Of a DNA stretch of 64,000 bases, positions 26,442-34,736 are shown piece by piece. This DNA comes from JAVEDQ01 sp963783105. GTDB taxonomy: Bacteria; Actinomycetota; Actinomycetes; Frankiales; Frankiaceae. Position 1 is the first letter of the stretch, and each line of letters begins with the position of its first letter. The DNA lies in contig CAWAMI010000007.1 in the NCBI GenBank assembly GCA_963783105.1, positions 1,010,038 through 1,074,037 on the forward strand, read 5' to 3'. A model generated the notes under the pieces. That model ran no database searches. It was not told the origin of the DNA and was given only the letters and a program-made list of their open reading frames with translations. The position numbers and the translations under genes are program-made.

Positions 26442-27395
26442 ATGCGCACCGAGGTGTCCCGCCGGGCTACGGAGCTGCGGAGCGAGCGGGTGCCGTACGT
26501 GCACGCGCGCGTGGTGCTCGCCGAGAAGCCGACGTCGGCGCATCCGGGCGACGAGGCGCTGGTGCTCGGCGACGGCACGATCGACGGGTTCGTCGGTGGG
26601 AACTGCGCGGAGTCGACCGTCCGCAGCCACGGGCTGGCCCTGCTCGACTCGGGGGAGTCCGAGCTGCTGCGCATCACCCCCGAGCCCGAGGACGCCGACG
26701 ACCTCCCCGGACGGGTGCAGGTGCACAACCCCTGCCTGTCCGGCGGAACCCTGGAGGTCTTCCTGGAGCCCGTGTTGCCGGCGCCGCTGGTGCTGGTGCA
26801 CGGGGCCACGCCGATCGCTGCCGCGCTGGTCCGGCTCGGCGGCGCGCTCGGCTACGAGGTGCGAACGCTGGACAGCCCCTTCGCCGAGATTCTGGCCGAC
26901 GCGTCCGCGGTCGTCGTCGCGTCCCACGGTCGGGATGAGGAGGAGGTGTTGAACGCGGCCCTGCACACCGGCGTGCCCTACATCGGCCTGGTCGCGAGCC
27001 GTAAGCGCGGGGCCGCGGTGCTCGCGGCACTGGACCCCTTCGCAACCGGCGAGCCATTGTCGCCGGACCGCGTGTCCAGCCCCGCCGGCCTCGACATCGG
27101 GGCGCGCACACCCGAGGAGGTGGCGCTGTCCATCCTCGCCGAGGTGGTGGCGTCCCGGCCCCGCCCCGCCGGGCGTCCCGTCATCCCCGAGCAGCAGGCC
27201 TCGGCCGCGTCGGCGCTCGACCCGGTGTGCGGCATGACGGTCGCCGCGGTCGACAGCAGCCTGCATTACGACCTGACCGCGAGCGACCCGGGCGCGGCGG
27301 ACGGCCCCGGCTCGACCCGCTACTGGTTCTGTGGCAGCGGCTGCCTGCGGGCGTTCGCCGCCGATCCGACCGCATACGTGCCGCAACCGGCGTGA
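26442..27395 (+). CDS. coxF: XdhC/CoxF-type maturation protein with C-terminal YHS domain
   Basis: A 317-residue protein. Residues 20-110 match the XdhC/CoxI N-terminal domain (VVLAEKPTSAHPGDEALV, then FVGGNCAE). The middle is the XdhC Rossmann region (PLVLVHGATPIAAALVRLGG, VVVASHGRDEEEVL, YIGLVASRKRG). In the family these proteins insert or sulfurate the molybdenum cofactor. The last 60 residues are a separate YHS-like metal-binding domain: DPVCGM, then YWFCGSGCLRAFAADP. A copper or other metal role would suit a CuMo enzyme, but that is inference. It lies 16 bases after coxL and overlaps coxD (GTGA). Confidence 0.88.
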   Translation: MRTEVSRRATELRSERVPYVHARVVLAEKPTSAHPGDEALVLGDGTIDGFVGGNCAESTVRSHGLALLDSGESELLRITPEPEDADDLPGRVQVHNPCLSGGTLEVFLEPVLPAPLVLVHGATPIAAALVRLGGALGYEVRTLDSPFAEILADASAVVVASHGRDEEEVLNAALHTGVPYIGLVASRKRGAAVLAALDPFATGEPLSPDRVSSPAGLDIGARTPEEVALSILAEVVASRPRPAGRPVIPEQQASAASALDPVCGMTVAAVDSSLHYDLTASDPGAADGPGSTRYWFCGSGCLRAFAADPTAYVPQPA

Positions 27396-28291
27396 CGAGC
27401 CAGCCCGACCTCGTGGCGGCCGTCCCGACCGTCGAGTCGCTGCGGTCCGGGCTGGACGAGGCCGACTACCTGGCGGACGCGGGTCTCGCCACCGCACTGT
27501 TCTGCGCGACCAGACTCGCCCAGCCGCTGCTGCTCGAGGGCGAGGCCGGGGTCGGGAAGACGACCGCTGCCGAATCGCTGGCCGTGCTGCTCGGATCACC
27601 GCTGCTACGCCTGCAGTGCTACGAGGGGATCGACGCCGCCGAGGCGCTCTACGAGTGGAACTATCCGCGGCAGCTGCTGGCCATCCGCAGCGCGGAGTCG
27701 GCGGGCGAACGGCTGGCCGCGCAGGAGCTGTTCACGGCGGAGTTCCTGCTCCCACGTCCGCTGCTGCGGGCGGTGCAGCATGCCGGACCGCTGCCCGCCG
27801 TCCTGCTCGTCGACGAGGTCGACCGGGCCGACGACGAGTTCGAGGCGTTCCTGTTCGAGGTGCTGGCCGAGGCCTCGGTGACCATCCCGGAGCTCGGCAC
27901 GGTCCGCGCGAGCGTGCCTCCGGTCGTCGTGCTCACCTCGAACCGCACGCGCGACCTCTCCGATGCGCTCAAGCGGCGCTGCCTGTACCACTGGATCGAC
28001 CACCCGCCGGTCGCCCGCGTCGCGGAGATCGTCCGACGGCGCGTGCCGGCGAGCGCGACACCACTTGCCGTCCAGATCGCGACGGCGGTCGCGCGGCTCC
28101 GCGAGCTCGACCTGCAGAAGCTGCCGGGCGTCGCCGAGGCCATCGCCTGGGCTCGTGCCCTCGACCTCCTCGGTCTGCCGTCGTTGGACCAGGACGCCGT
28201 GCAAGCGACGCTGGGCACCGTCCTGAAGTACCGCGAGGACGTCGAGGCGGTGCGGGGACTGGGCGGGGGATGGCTGCCGGTCGCGGGGTGA
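27392..28291 (+). CDS. coxD: MoxR-type AAA ATPase for CO dehydrogenase maturation
   Basis: A 299-residue AAA+ protein. Walker A GEAGVGKTT starts at residue 50, Walker B LLVDEVDRAD is at 138-147, and sensor motifs (LTSNRTRDL) follow. It belongs to the CoxD branch of MoxR ATPases. In Oligotropha, CoxD acts with the VWA protein CoxE to build the [CuSMoO2] centre of CoxL. The start GTG 27392 overlaps the coxF stop, which supports it over upstream frames. Confidence 0.92.
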   Translation: MTSQPDLVAAVPTVESLRSGLDEADYLADAGLATALFCATRLAQPLLLEGEAGVGKTTAAESLAVLLGSPLLRLQCYEGIDAAEALYEWNYPRQLLAIRSAESAGERLAAQELFTAEFLLPRPLLRAVQHAGPLPAVLLVDEVDRADDEFEAFLFEVLAEASVTIPELGTVRASVPPVVVLTSNRTRDLSDALKRRCLYHWIDHPPVARVAEIVRRRVPASATPLAVQIATAVARLRELDLQKLPGVAEAIAWARALDLLGLPSLDQDAVQATLGTVLKYREDVEAVRGLGGGWLPVAG

Positions 28292-29508
28292 CCCAACCGT
28301 CGGACCCGCCGGGCACCGACCTGGCGTCCGTCGCCGCCGGGCTGGCGGCAGCCCTGCACGACGGCGGCGTTGCCGTGCCGACGTCGCGTACGGCCTCGTT
28401 CGCTGCGGCCCTTGCCGTCGCGGCTCCGGCGAGCACCCGCGAGCTGTACTGGCTGGCCCGGGTCACCCTGCTGACCGATCACGCCCAGCTTCCGGCGTTC
28501 GAGCGCGTCTTCGGTCGGCTGTTCGGGACGGCGGACGAGGGGGAGATCGATCCCGCCTCCTTCCGCGGAGACCGGCAGACACAGTCGGTGGTCTCGCTGT
28601 CGACACCTCTGACGCCGGAAGCCCCCGCCGCGTGGCCGGCGGCCGCTCGACGTTGGGCGCCGCCGGCGCTCGTGGCGCAGCACCTGTCCGCGTGCCGGGG
28701 TGCCGCGGACCGAGCCACCGAGCCGGATGAGGGCGACGCCGTCCTCACCGCACTCAGCTCCGACGAGCTGCTCCGTCGACGTGACCTTGCGGAGCTCGCC
28801 GAGGCTGAACTGGCCGACCTCCGGCGGCTGCTCAGCCGGACGCGGGCGGAGCCCCCGATGCGCCGCGGCCGTCGCACCCGCCCCTCGTCCCGCGGGCGAC
28901 GGGTCGACCTGCGCGCCACCCTGCGTGCCGCGGTCCGCACCGGCGGCGACCCGCATCGTCTCGTGCACCGTCGCCCCCGGCCGAAACGACGGCGACTGGT
29001 CCTGCTCTGCGACGTCTCCGGCTCGATGGAGGCCTACGCCCGTCCCTATCTGCAGCTCCTGTCCGGGGCCGCCCTCGGCGCGGGCGCCGAGGCCTTCGTC
29101 TTCGCCACCCGACTGACCTGCGTCAGCCGCACCCTGCGCTCGGGCTCGGCGGTGCGCCTCGCGGCCGACGTGGCGCGGGCCGCCCCGGACTGGGGCGGAG
29201 GTACGCGCATCGGCGCGGCCCTCCGATCCTTCCTGGACGGGTACGGCCGCCGGGGTCTCGCCCGGGGTGCCGTGGTCGTCGTGCTGTCCGACGGCTGGGA
29301 GGCCGACGAGCCGACGTTGCTCGAGGAGCAGATGCGCCGTCTCGCCCGCCTCGCGCACCGGGTGATCTGGGTGAACCCGCGGGTGGCCGCCGAGAGCTTC
29401 CGGCCGCTGACCGGGGGCCTTCGAGCCGCCCTGCCGTCCGTTGACGTCCTCGTCAGCGGGCACTCGCTCGCCGCGATGGAGGAGGTCCTCGCCGCCGTTC
29501 GCGGCTAG
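28288..29508 (+). CDS. coxE: VWA-domain protein, CO dehydrogenase maturation
   Basis: A protein of about 406 residues with a C-terminal von Willebrand A domain: the MIDAS motif DVSGSM, the ATRLT threonine and the late SDGWE aspartate are all present. The N-terminal half is helical and basic (RRGRRTRPSSRGRR). It partners with the CoxD ATPase. The start is taken as GTG 28288 (GTGA overlap with coxD); ATG 28270 in the same frame would add six residues. This is the last gene of the operon. No coxG-like gene follows; instead a convergent GYD gene ends eight bases away. Confidence 0.9.
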   Translation: MTQPSDPPGTDLASVAAGLAAALHDGGVAVPTSRTASFAAALAVAAPASTRELYWLARVTLLTDHAQLPAFERVFGRLFGTADEGEIDPASFRGDRQTQSVVSLSTPLTPEAPAAWPAAARRWAPPALVAQHLSACRGAADRATEPDEGDAVLTALSSDELLRRRDLAELAEAELADLRRLLSRTRAEPPMRRGRRTRPSSRGRRVDLRATLRAAVRTGGDPHRLVHRRPRPKRRRLVLLCDVSGSMEAYARPYLQLLSGAALGAGAEAFVFATRLTCVSRTLRSGSAVRLAADVARAAPDWGGGTRIGAALRSFLDGYGRRGLARGAVVVVLSDGWEADEPTLLEEQMRRLARLAHRVIWVNPRVAAESFRPLTGGLRAALPSVDVLVSGHSLAAMEEVLAAVRG

Positions 29509-29515
29509 GGCGAGC

Positions 29516-29884
29516 TCAGGTGTTCGCCGGCTGCTGCCGCTGCGCCGCCACGCCCGACAGCGGCGGGGTGTAGGCCGACCGCGCGTCGGCGGCCGTCTTC
29601 ATCGCGCTCCTCCCCGCCTCCACGCTGAGCAGTTCGGTGGTCTTGATCGTCTTCGTCGCGCCGCCCGCGGTGGCGCCGAGGGAGAAGGCCGCCGCTCCCT
29701 CGGGCGTGGCGAAGTCCGCGATCACGATGAGGTCGTAGTCGCCGAAGGCGTAGAAGCAGTCCCGGATCGATCCGCCGCACCTCTCCATCAGCGGCGTGAT
29801 CCGCTCGACGACGTCGGGCTGTGCCGCGACCTGCATCGCCCACGACTCGCTCGTGTACGCCACCTGGAACAGATAGCTGGCCAT
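29516..29884 (-). CDS. GYD domain protein
   Basis: A 122-residue protein with the GYD domain that gives the family its name: it starts YLFQVAYTSESWA and contains the FYAFGDYDLIVIADFAT block, ending with an Ala/Pro-rich tail. GYD proteins are small ferredoxin-like alpha/beta folds of unknown function, common in bacteria. The start is ATG 29884. It is convergent with coxE and divergent from the YukJ-like gene. Confidence 0.85.
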   Translation of the reverse strand: MASYLFQVAYTSESWAMQVAAQPDVVERITPLMERCGGSIRDCFYAFGDYDLIVIADFATPEGAAAFSLGATAGGATKTIKTTELLSVEAGRSAMKTAADARSAYTPPLSGVAAQRQQPANT

Positions 29885-30046
29885 CGGGTCCTCCACTGCG
29901 TCGGGTCGGCGGACCGTACGCCCTCTGCGCCGTCGCGCCCAGCCCCAGTAGCCCCGAGCCCCGGGACACGGCCGGCTACCCGAAGCGGGGCGACGGAGGG
30001 CGTCGGGACGGCTACCGTGCTCTGCGCCGCAGGCAAGGAGGCAATC

Positions 30047-31048
30047 GTGCCGCTCGCGAACTACGGCGTACTCGTCGGTTCGGTCGTCGACCGCCGCCGG
30101 GAGGGCGCGGGCGACTCGCCGCACTACCAGATGCACGTCCGCGCCGGCGGGGTCGACTACCGGGTCGCCGTCAACGTGCTGTCGCAGCAGGCGCCGTCGG
30201 AGTTGCTGTTCCTCGCTGTCGACGTCTTCCGGCATCCGGTGCTGGACGTGCTGGATGGGCTGCCCGAGGGCTGGACGCCGCTGGAGAGCCGGCCCGGTGG
30301 CGGAGCGCTCGACTTCGTCCGTGGCAATTTGTTCGATCGAGCCGAGATGCGTCCGCTGCCGCCCGATCTGCCGGGACCGAACGACGACCTCTCCGACCGC
30401 CTGGAGCACTACGTGCAGCGCGCGCTCGTCGAGCCGGGCGCGACCGTTTACGCCTTCGGGCAACGCTGGGGACCGGAGGCGGGGAAGTCGGACAAGATCT
30501 TCGGCTTCGAGCCCGGCAACGGCGTCCACGACATCCACATGAACCAGGGCAACAGCGGGGCGTTCGTCCGGGACGACGGGGTGTGGCAGGACGGGGCGCT
30601 GGTGTTCCGCTTCGGGGACCAGTGGGCCGCGGTCTTCCTTGCGTTCCAGTCGCAGGCCTGGCACACGGACGACACCACCGGGCACGCCGTCCCGGGCGTG
30701 GACGTGACCGAGCGTTCGCCGATGCGGGTGGTGGCGGCCATGGTCAATCCGATCGGCCCGGCGCCCGAGCAGGAGGCGGTCACCCTGATCAACGCCGGTC
30801 CCGACGTCGTCGACCTGACCGGGTGGTCGCTGGCAGACGCAGGCAAGAAACGGCACGCCTTGTCCGGCAGCGTCGCTGCGGGCCTGACCGCGCGGGTGGC
30901 GGTGGGCCCGCCGTTCCAGTTGGGGAACAAGGGCGGGGCGATCACGCTCCTCGACGCCGACGGGCTGAAGGTGGACGGGGTGGCCTACACGCAGACCGAC
31001 GTGGTGGAGGAGGGGTGGTCGGTCGTCTTCCGTTCGCCTGGCCGGTGA
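30047..31048 (+). CDS. YukJ/DUF2278 protein with C-terminal lamin-tail domain
   Basis: A 333-residue protein. Residues 1-205 match the YukJ family (DUF2278): it starts PLANYGVLVGSVVDRR, has HYQMHVRAGGVDYRVAVNV, and contains the conserved NGVHDIHMNQGN. Residues 225-333 read as a lamin-tail/LTD beta sandwich (EAVTLINAGPDVVDLTGWSL, KGGAITLLDADGLKVDGVAYT). A strong AAGGAGG precedes GTG 30047. No signal peptide is seen. Function is unknown; LTD domains are usually binding modules. Confidence 0.85.
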   Translation: MPLANYGVLVGSVVDRRREGAGDSPHYQMHVRAGGVDYRVAVNVLSQQAPSELLFLAVDVFRHPVLDVLDGLPEGWTPLESRPGGGALDFVRGNLFDRAEMRPLPPDLPGPNDDLSDRLEHYVQRALVEPGATVYAFGQRWGPEAGKSDKIFGFEPGNGVHDIHMNQGNSGAFVRDDGVWQDGALVFRFGDQWAAVFLAFQSQAWHTDDTTGHAVPGVDVTERSPMRVVAAMVNPIGPAPEQEAVTLINAGPDVVDLTGWSLADAGKKRHALSGSVAAGLTARVAVGPPFQLGNKGGAITLLDADGLKVDGVAYTQTDVVEEGWSVVFRSPGR

Positions 31049-31112
31049 GCTCGCGTGCACGCTCGGTGACCTAGGCGGGAAGCCTGGCGCCGAGCGGTCG
31101 CCGGACGGCAGG

Positions 31113-32315
31113 ATGGGGCGGATGCGGGCCCTGGCGAATGGACAGCCTCGTCGAGCGCGGCGGATTGCGGCTGCTGCCGCCCTCGCCTTGTCCGCGGCGG
31201 TCGCCGCCGCCTGTTCGGGAGGTTCGCCGACCTCCACGGCGAGTGGCCCGGCGGCTCCGTCCTCGTCGCCCTCACCGGCGCCCGCGCAGCTCACCGTGTC
31301 GTTCACCGGGGACATTCTCGTGCACTCGCCGGTCTACCGGCAGGCGGCCGTCTACGGCCGGGCGTCGGGGCGGTCCTACGACTTCCGACCGATGTTCGCC
31401 CGGGTCCAGGCCGGGCTGTCGGCGTCGGATCTCGCGATCTGTCACCAGGAGACCCCGTTGCTGCCCGACGACCGGGGCGTGAGCGGCTACCCCGTCTTCA
31501 ACACCCCACCCGAGATCGCGGACGCGATCGCCGCCGCCGGCTACGACGGGTGCTCCACGGCGTCGAACCACTCCTACGACCGCGGCGCCGCCGGCGTCGC
31601 CTCGACCCTCGCGCAGCTCGACCGGGTCCGGGTCGCGCACGTCGGAACGGCCCGCACGCCGAGCGAGGGCGCGAGACCCGAGGTGCACACCGTGCGCGGG
31701 GTGAAGGTCGCCCTGCTCGACTACACCTACGGACTCAACGGTCTGACGGTGCCCGCGTCGCAGGCGTTCTCGGTCGACATGATCGACGTGCCGGCGATCC
31801 TCCGGGACGCACACGCCGCGCGGACGGCCGGGGCGCAGATCGTCGTCGTGCAGATGCACTGGGGTCAGGAGTACCAGACCCAGCCGACCGCCCAGCAGCG
31901 GGCGCAGGCTCGGCAACTGCTCGCATCGCCCGACGTGGATGCGATCGTCGGTGGCCACGTGCACGTGATCCAGCCGGTCGAGAAGATCGGCGGTAAGTAC
32001 GTCGTCTACGGCACCGGCAACTTCCTCTCGAACCAGTCGCCGGAGTGTTGCCCTCCGGCGTCGCAGGACGGGGTCATCGCCACCCTGCACTTCGGGCGCG
32101 CCGGCGAGCGGTGGAGCGTGAACCAGGTCAGCTACACCCCGACCTACGTCGACCGCTCGGCGGGATACGTGATCCTCCCGGTGGCCCAGGCGTACCCCTC
32201 CGCGAACCCGGCGCTGGCGAAGGCGCTCGGCGACTCCTGGCGTCGGACCGTGGCGGCGATGACCGCCATGCGTGCGCCCGGAGTGGTCCCCGACGCCCGG
32301 CCCCCGGGACTGTGA
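31113..32315 (+). CDS. CapA-family lipoprotein (PGA_cap metallophosphatase fold)
   Basis: A 400-residue lipoprotein. A twin-basic signal peptide leads to the lipobox AAACS at about residues 31-35, followed by a Ser/Pro linker. The CapA/PGA_cap domain follows: VSFTGDILVHSPV, ASNHSYDRG (metal-type Asn-His), VVVQMHWGQEYQ, VDAIVGGHVHVIQPVE and YGTGNFLSNQ. CapA proteins relate to poly-gamma-glutamate or other capsule export and are calcineurin-like. No capB/capC genes are near, so a capsule role is not certain. It starts at ATG 31113. Confidence 0.9.
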   Translation: MGRMRALANGQPRRARRIAAAAALALSAAVAAACSGGSPTSTASGPAAPSSSPSPAPAQLTVSFTGDILVHSPVYRQAAVYGRASGRSYDFRPMFARVQAGLSASDLAICHQETPLLPDDRGVSGYPVFNTPPEIADAIAAAGYDGCSTASNHSYDRGAAGVASTLAQLDRVRVAHVGTARTPSEGARPEVHTVRGVKVALLDYTYGLNGLTVPASQAFSVDMIDVPAILRDAHAARTAGAQIVVVQMHWGQEYQTQPTAQQRAQARQLLASPDVDAIVGGHVHVIQPVEKIGGKYVVYGTGNFLSNQSPECCPPASQDGVIATLHFGRAGERWSVNQVSYTPTYVDRSAGYVILPVAQAYPSANPALAKALGDSWRRTVAAMTAMRAPGVVPDARPPGL

Positions 32316-32437
32316 GCAGAAGGCCACGATCTAGCGCATCAGTTAGACAAGTGTTACCTCGGGACGCCTTGCCCTGCGTCTGGTTCCTCCTCACGCTGCC
32401 ATCGCTTCATCGCGTGACGTGACGGGGGTGCTCGCCG

Positions 32438-33721
32438 ATGACGTATCCGGCCCCTCGGTCCGCGGCGAAGTCAGAACGATCGCCCTCCGGAGCGGGTCCG
32501 TCCACGCTCCCGTCGAACGGAGATCGTCGCGGGGCCTCGACCGCCCCTTCGGGCAATCCCTGCGGCGAGAGCCTCGGCGACCGCGAGTTGCGGCACAACT
32601 GGCGCAGTTCCGGACTGGCCCGCGCGAAGCGCCTCTGGTACCAGATGACCGTCATCGCCGAACGGTCGGGTCAGCCGGCGGGCGAGGACGGCGTGCAGGC
32701 GGCGAAAGCCGCCGTACACAGCTACCTGACCTGCGTGTGCGACAACGTCCTCGCCGCTCCGAACAAGCGGAGGCTCCGTTCGGCCCTGACGGGGGAGCGC
32801 ATCGACGCGGTGACCATCAATCTCCATGCCGCGGAAGCGTTGGTGGCGCGCTACCTGACCGACGAGGAGATCGCCGCGCGACTCCCGCGGCTGCTCGCGC
32901 AGGTGCAGAAGTCCTTTGTGCCGTCGGACCCCAGGCGCATCGAGGCGGAGCGGTGGTTCCGACCGGTCATCGCCGGGGCCGGGGCGGCGGTGGACCGCGC
33001 GCACGTGCGCCGCATCTACGTACAGACCCTGCAGTCGGTCAACGACATCGACGAGCAGCAGCTCAACCGGCTGCGCAAGTTCCGCAATCAAGTGTGGCTG
33101 TGGTCGCTCGGCCTGAGCTGCATCCTCGTCGCCCTGGGTGTCGTCGGCGCGCTCGCCCCGTCCGCCATCAGCCTGTGCTTCCAACCCGAGACCGGACCAC
33201 AGGCCTGCCCGACCGGCCCGGGCCCCAGCGGCGGCGACATCTGGGTCATCCTCGTGCTCGGCCTCGCCGGAGCCGCCCTGTCCGTCGCGTTCGCCCTGCG
33301 CAACGCCCCGCAGACGTCGGCGCCGTACAACGTCGCGGCCGCGCTGCTTCTGCTGAAGCTCCCGTGCGGGGCGTTGACGGCCCTGATCAGCCTGCTGCTC
33401 ATCCGCGGCCAGTTCGTGCCGGGATTTTCCGCCATCGACACCTCGGAGCAGATCCTGGGTTACGCCGTCCTGTTCGGCTTCGCGCAGCAGCTTCTGACGC
33501 GGCTCGTGGACGACAAGGGACGGGAGGTCCTGGATCGGGTGCCGAACTCCGAACCACCCGACACGCAGCAGCGTCGCAACTCCGGCCTCGGCGGCTCGGG
33601 GCTGCCCCCGGTGGAGAACCTCACCGTGCGCGGGAACGGCTCGCAGGCCTTCGAGCAGCGGGCGGAGCCCGACGGGCGCCCCGCCGGTGACGGGGGCACG
33701 GAGGTCCCGAGCGGGGGGTGA
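32438..33721 (+). CDS. hypothetical membrane protein
   Basis: A 427-residue protein of no family I recognise. The first 70 residues are low-complexity and charged. Residues 75-225 are helical and soluble (YLTCVCDNVLAAPNKRRL, HAAEALVARYLTDEEIAARL). Three or four membrane helices follow: about 231-250, 272-290, 305-330 and 345-365. A hydrophilic tail of about 60 residues closes it. The arrangement (cytoplasmic helical part, short membrane bundle) resembles uncharacterised actinobacterial sensors or effectors, without proof. It is convergent with the Abi-alpha gene. Confidence 0.75.
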   Translation: MTYPAPRSAAKSERSPSGAGPSTLPSNGDRRGASTAPSGNPCGESLGDRELRHNWRSSGLARAKRLWYQMTVIAERSGQPAGEDGVQAAKAAVHSYLTCVCDNVLAAPNKRRLRSALTGERIDAVTINLHAAEALVARYLTDEEIAARLPRLLAQVQKSFVPSDPRRIEAERWFRPVIAGAGAAVDRAHVRRIYVQTLQSVNDIDEQQLNRLRKFRNQVWLWSLGLSCILVALGVVGALAPSAISLCFQPETGPQACPTGPGPSGGDIWVILVLGLAGAALSVAFALRNAPQTSAPYNVAAALLLLKLPCGALTALISLLLIRGQFVPGFSAIDTSEQILGYAVLFGFAQQLLTRLVDDKGREVLDRVPNSEPPDTQQRRNSGLGGSGLPPVENLTVRGNGSQAFEQRAEPDGRPAGDGGTEVPSGG

Positions 33722-33735
33722 CGCGACCTCGCTGT

Positions 33736-34707
33736 CTAGCTCGGCGGGAACTCGGGCGGCGGCGGGAGCGAGGACGACGCCGACTCGCCCTCGTCCTCCG
33801 ACTCGGGCATCGACGAGTCGCTTCCGACGCCGCCGATCGGCAGCGCGTGCGGGGGCCCGGGCTGGGGCGAGGTGTCCGGCAGGCAGGTGGTGCAGAAGTC
33901 GCTGCCGAACGGGGTCAGGTGGATGCTGCGCCGGACGGTGACCCCGCGCCCGGCCCGCTCCATCGCGTCGAGCACGTCCGGCTGCGCCTCGAGCACCTGG
34001 TAGCGCTGCTGGTCCGGGATCGCCTCGCGGCTGAACCAGATCAGGCCGAGCCGGTAGAGGTTGTTGAGGTAGGCGGGGATCCGCTCGACGTACCGGCAGC
34101 CGGCCTCGGCGCCGATCATCGTCAGTCCGGGCGCGATCAACTCCGAGTTGCCGGAGATGGGCCGGGAGTTGCGCACGTCGACCGAGGGTTGCGGACCGTT
34201 CATGGCCAGCAGACGCAGCAGGCGGATCTCATCCGGCGCGAGCTCGTCGAGGATGCGGGCGAAGGCCGGGTGGTACTCCTCGGTGTAGCTGACGTCGGCC
34301 GACCGTCGGAGCAGTTCGGTGGCTCGTTGGCGCAGCTCCTCCGGGGTGGCCCGGTGCGGGGTGTCGCCGTTGCTGTGCTCGTTGCCGGCAGAGTCCCGGC
34401 CGGAGGCGGACGACGTCAGCGTCCGCTGCCCGGAGCCGGCGTCCCCGTTCAGTCCGAGCAACCGGCGGGCCTGCACCTGCGCCGCGAACCCGATCCCGGA
34501 CAGCAGTTCGGTCGGTGGCTGTCCGGACGCCGCGGCCCGCGCGAGCGCGGAGCCCGCGTCCGTGGCGCTCGTGAACGTCGCCGTGACGGTCCATGTCGCC
34601 GTCCGCCACCACAGCCCGACGGCCAGACGCGTGACCGCCGCCCCGGTGCCGACGCTGCGTCGGACGTCGGACCCGTCCGGTAGCCGGAGCACGAGCTGAC
34701 GACCCAC
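33736..34707 (-). CDS. Abi-alpha (DUF4393-like) protein
   Basis: A 323-residue protein. The core matches Abi-alpha: a helix, then HPAFARILDELAPDEIRLLR, LLAMNGPQPSVDVRN, ERIPAYLNNLYRLGLIWFS and RRSIHLTPFGSDFCTTC. The N-terminal 110 residues are Ala-rich and contain the amphipathic stretch AVGLWWRTATWTVTA. The family is named after phage-resistance genes in lactococci, but chromosomal copies in actinobacteria are mostly uncharacterised. The start is GTG 34707 with an AAGGAGG site. It lies 29 bases after the DUF445 gene on the same strand, so they are probably co-transcribed. Confidence 0.8.
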   Translation of the reverse strand: MGRQLVLRLPDGSDVRRSVGTGAAVTRLAVGLWWRTATWTVTATFTSATDAGSALARAAASGQPPTELLSGIGFAAQVQARRLLGLNGDAGSGQRTLTSSASGRDSAGNEHSNGDTPHRATPEELRQRATELLRRSADVSYTEEYHPAFARILDELAPDEIRLLRLLAMNGPQPSVDVRNSRPISGNSELIAPGLTMIGAEAGCRYVERIPAYLNNLYRLGLIWFSREAIPDQQRYQVLEAQPDVLDAMERAGRGVTVRRSIHLTPFGSDFCTTCLPDTSPQPGPPHALPIGGVGSDSSMPESEDEGESASSSLPPPPEFPPS

Positions 34708-34736
34708 AGATGCCTCCTTCCCGTGCGTCACGGAAC

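Noticed and set aside
29516..31315. A 599-codon minus-strand frame covering the YukJ gene
   Set aside because: Only its last 122 codons (the GYD protein) look like protein; the rest is antisense to a well supported plus-strand gene.
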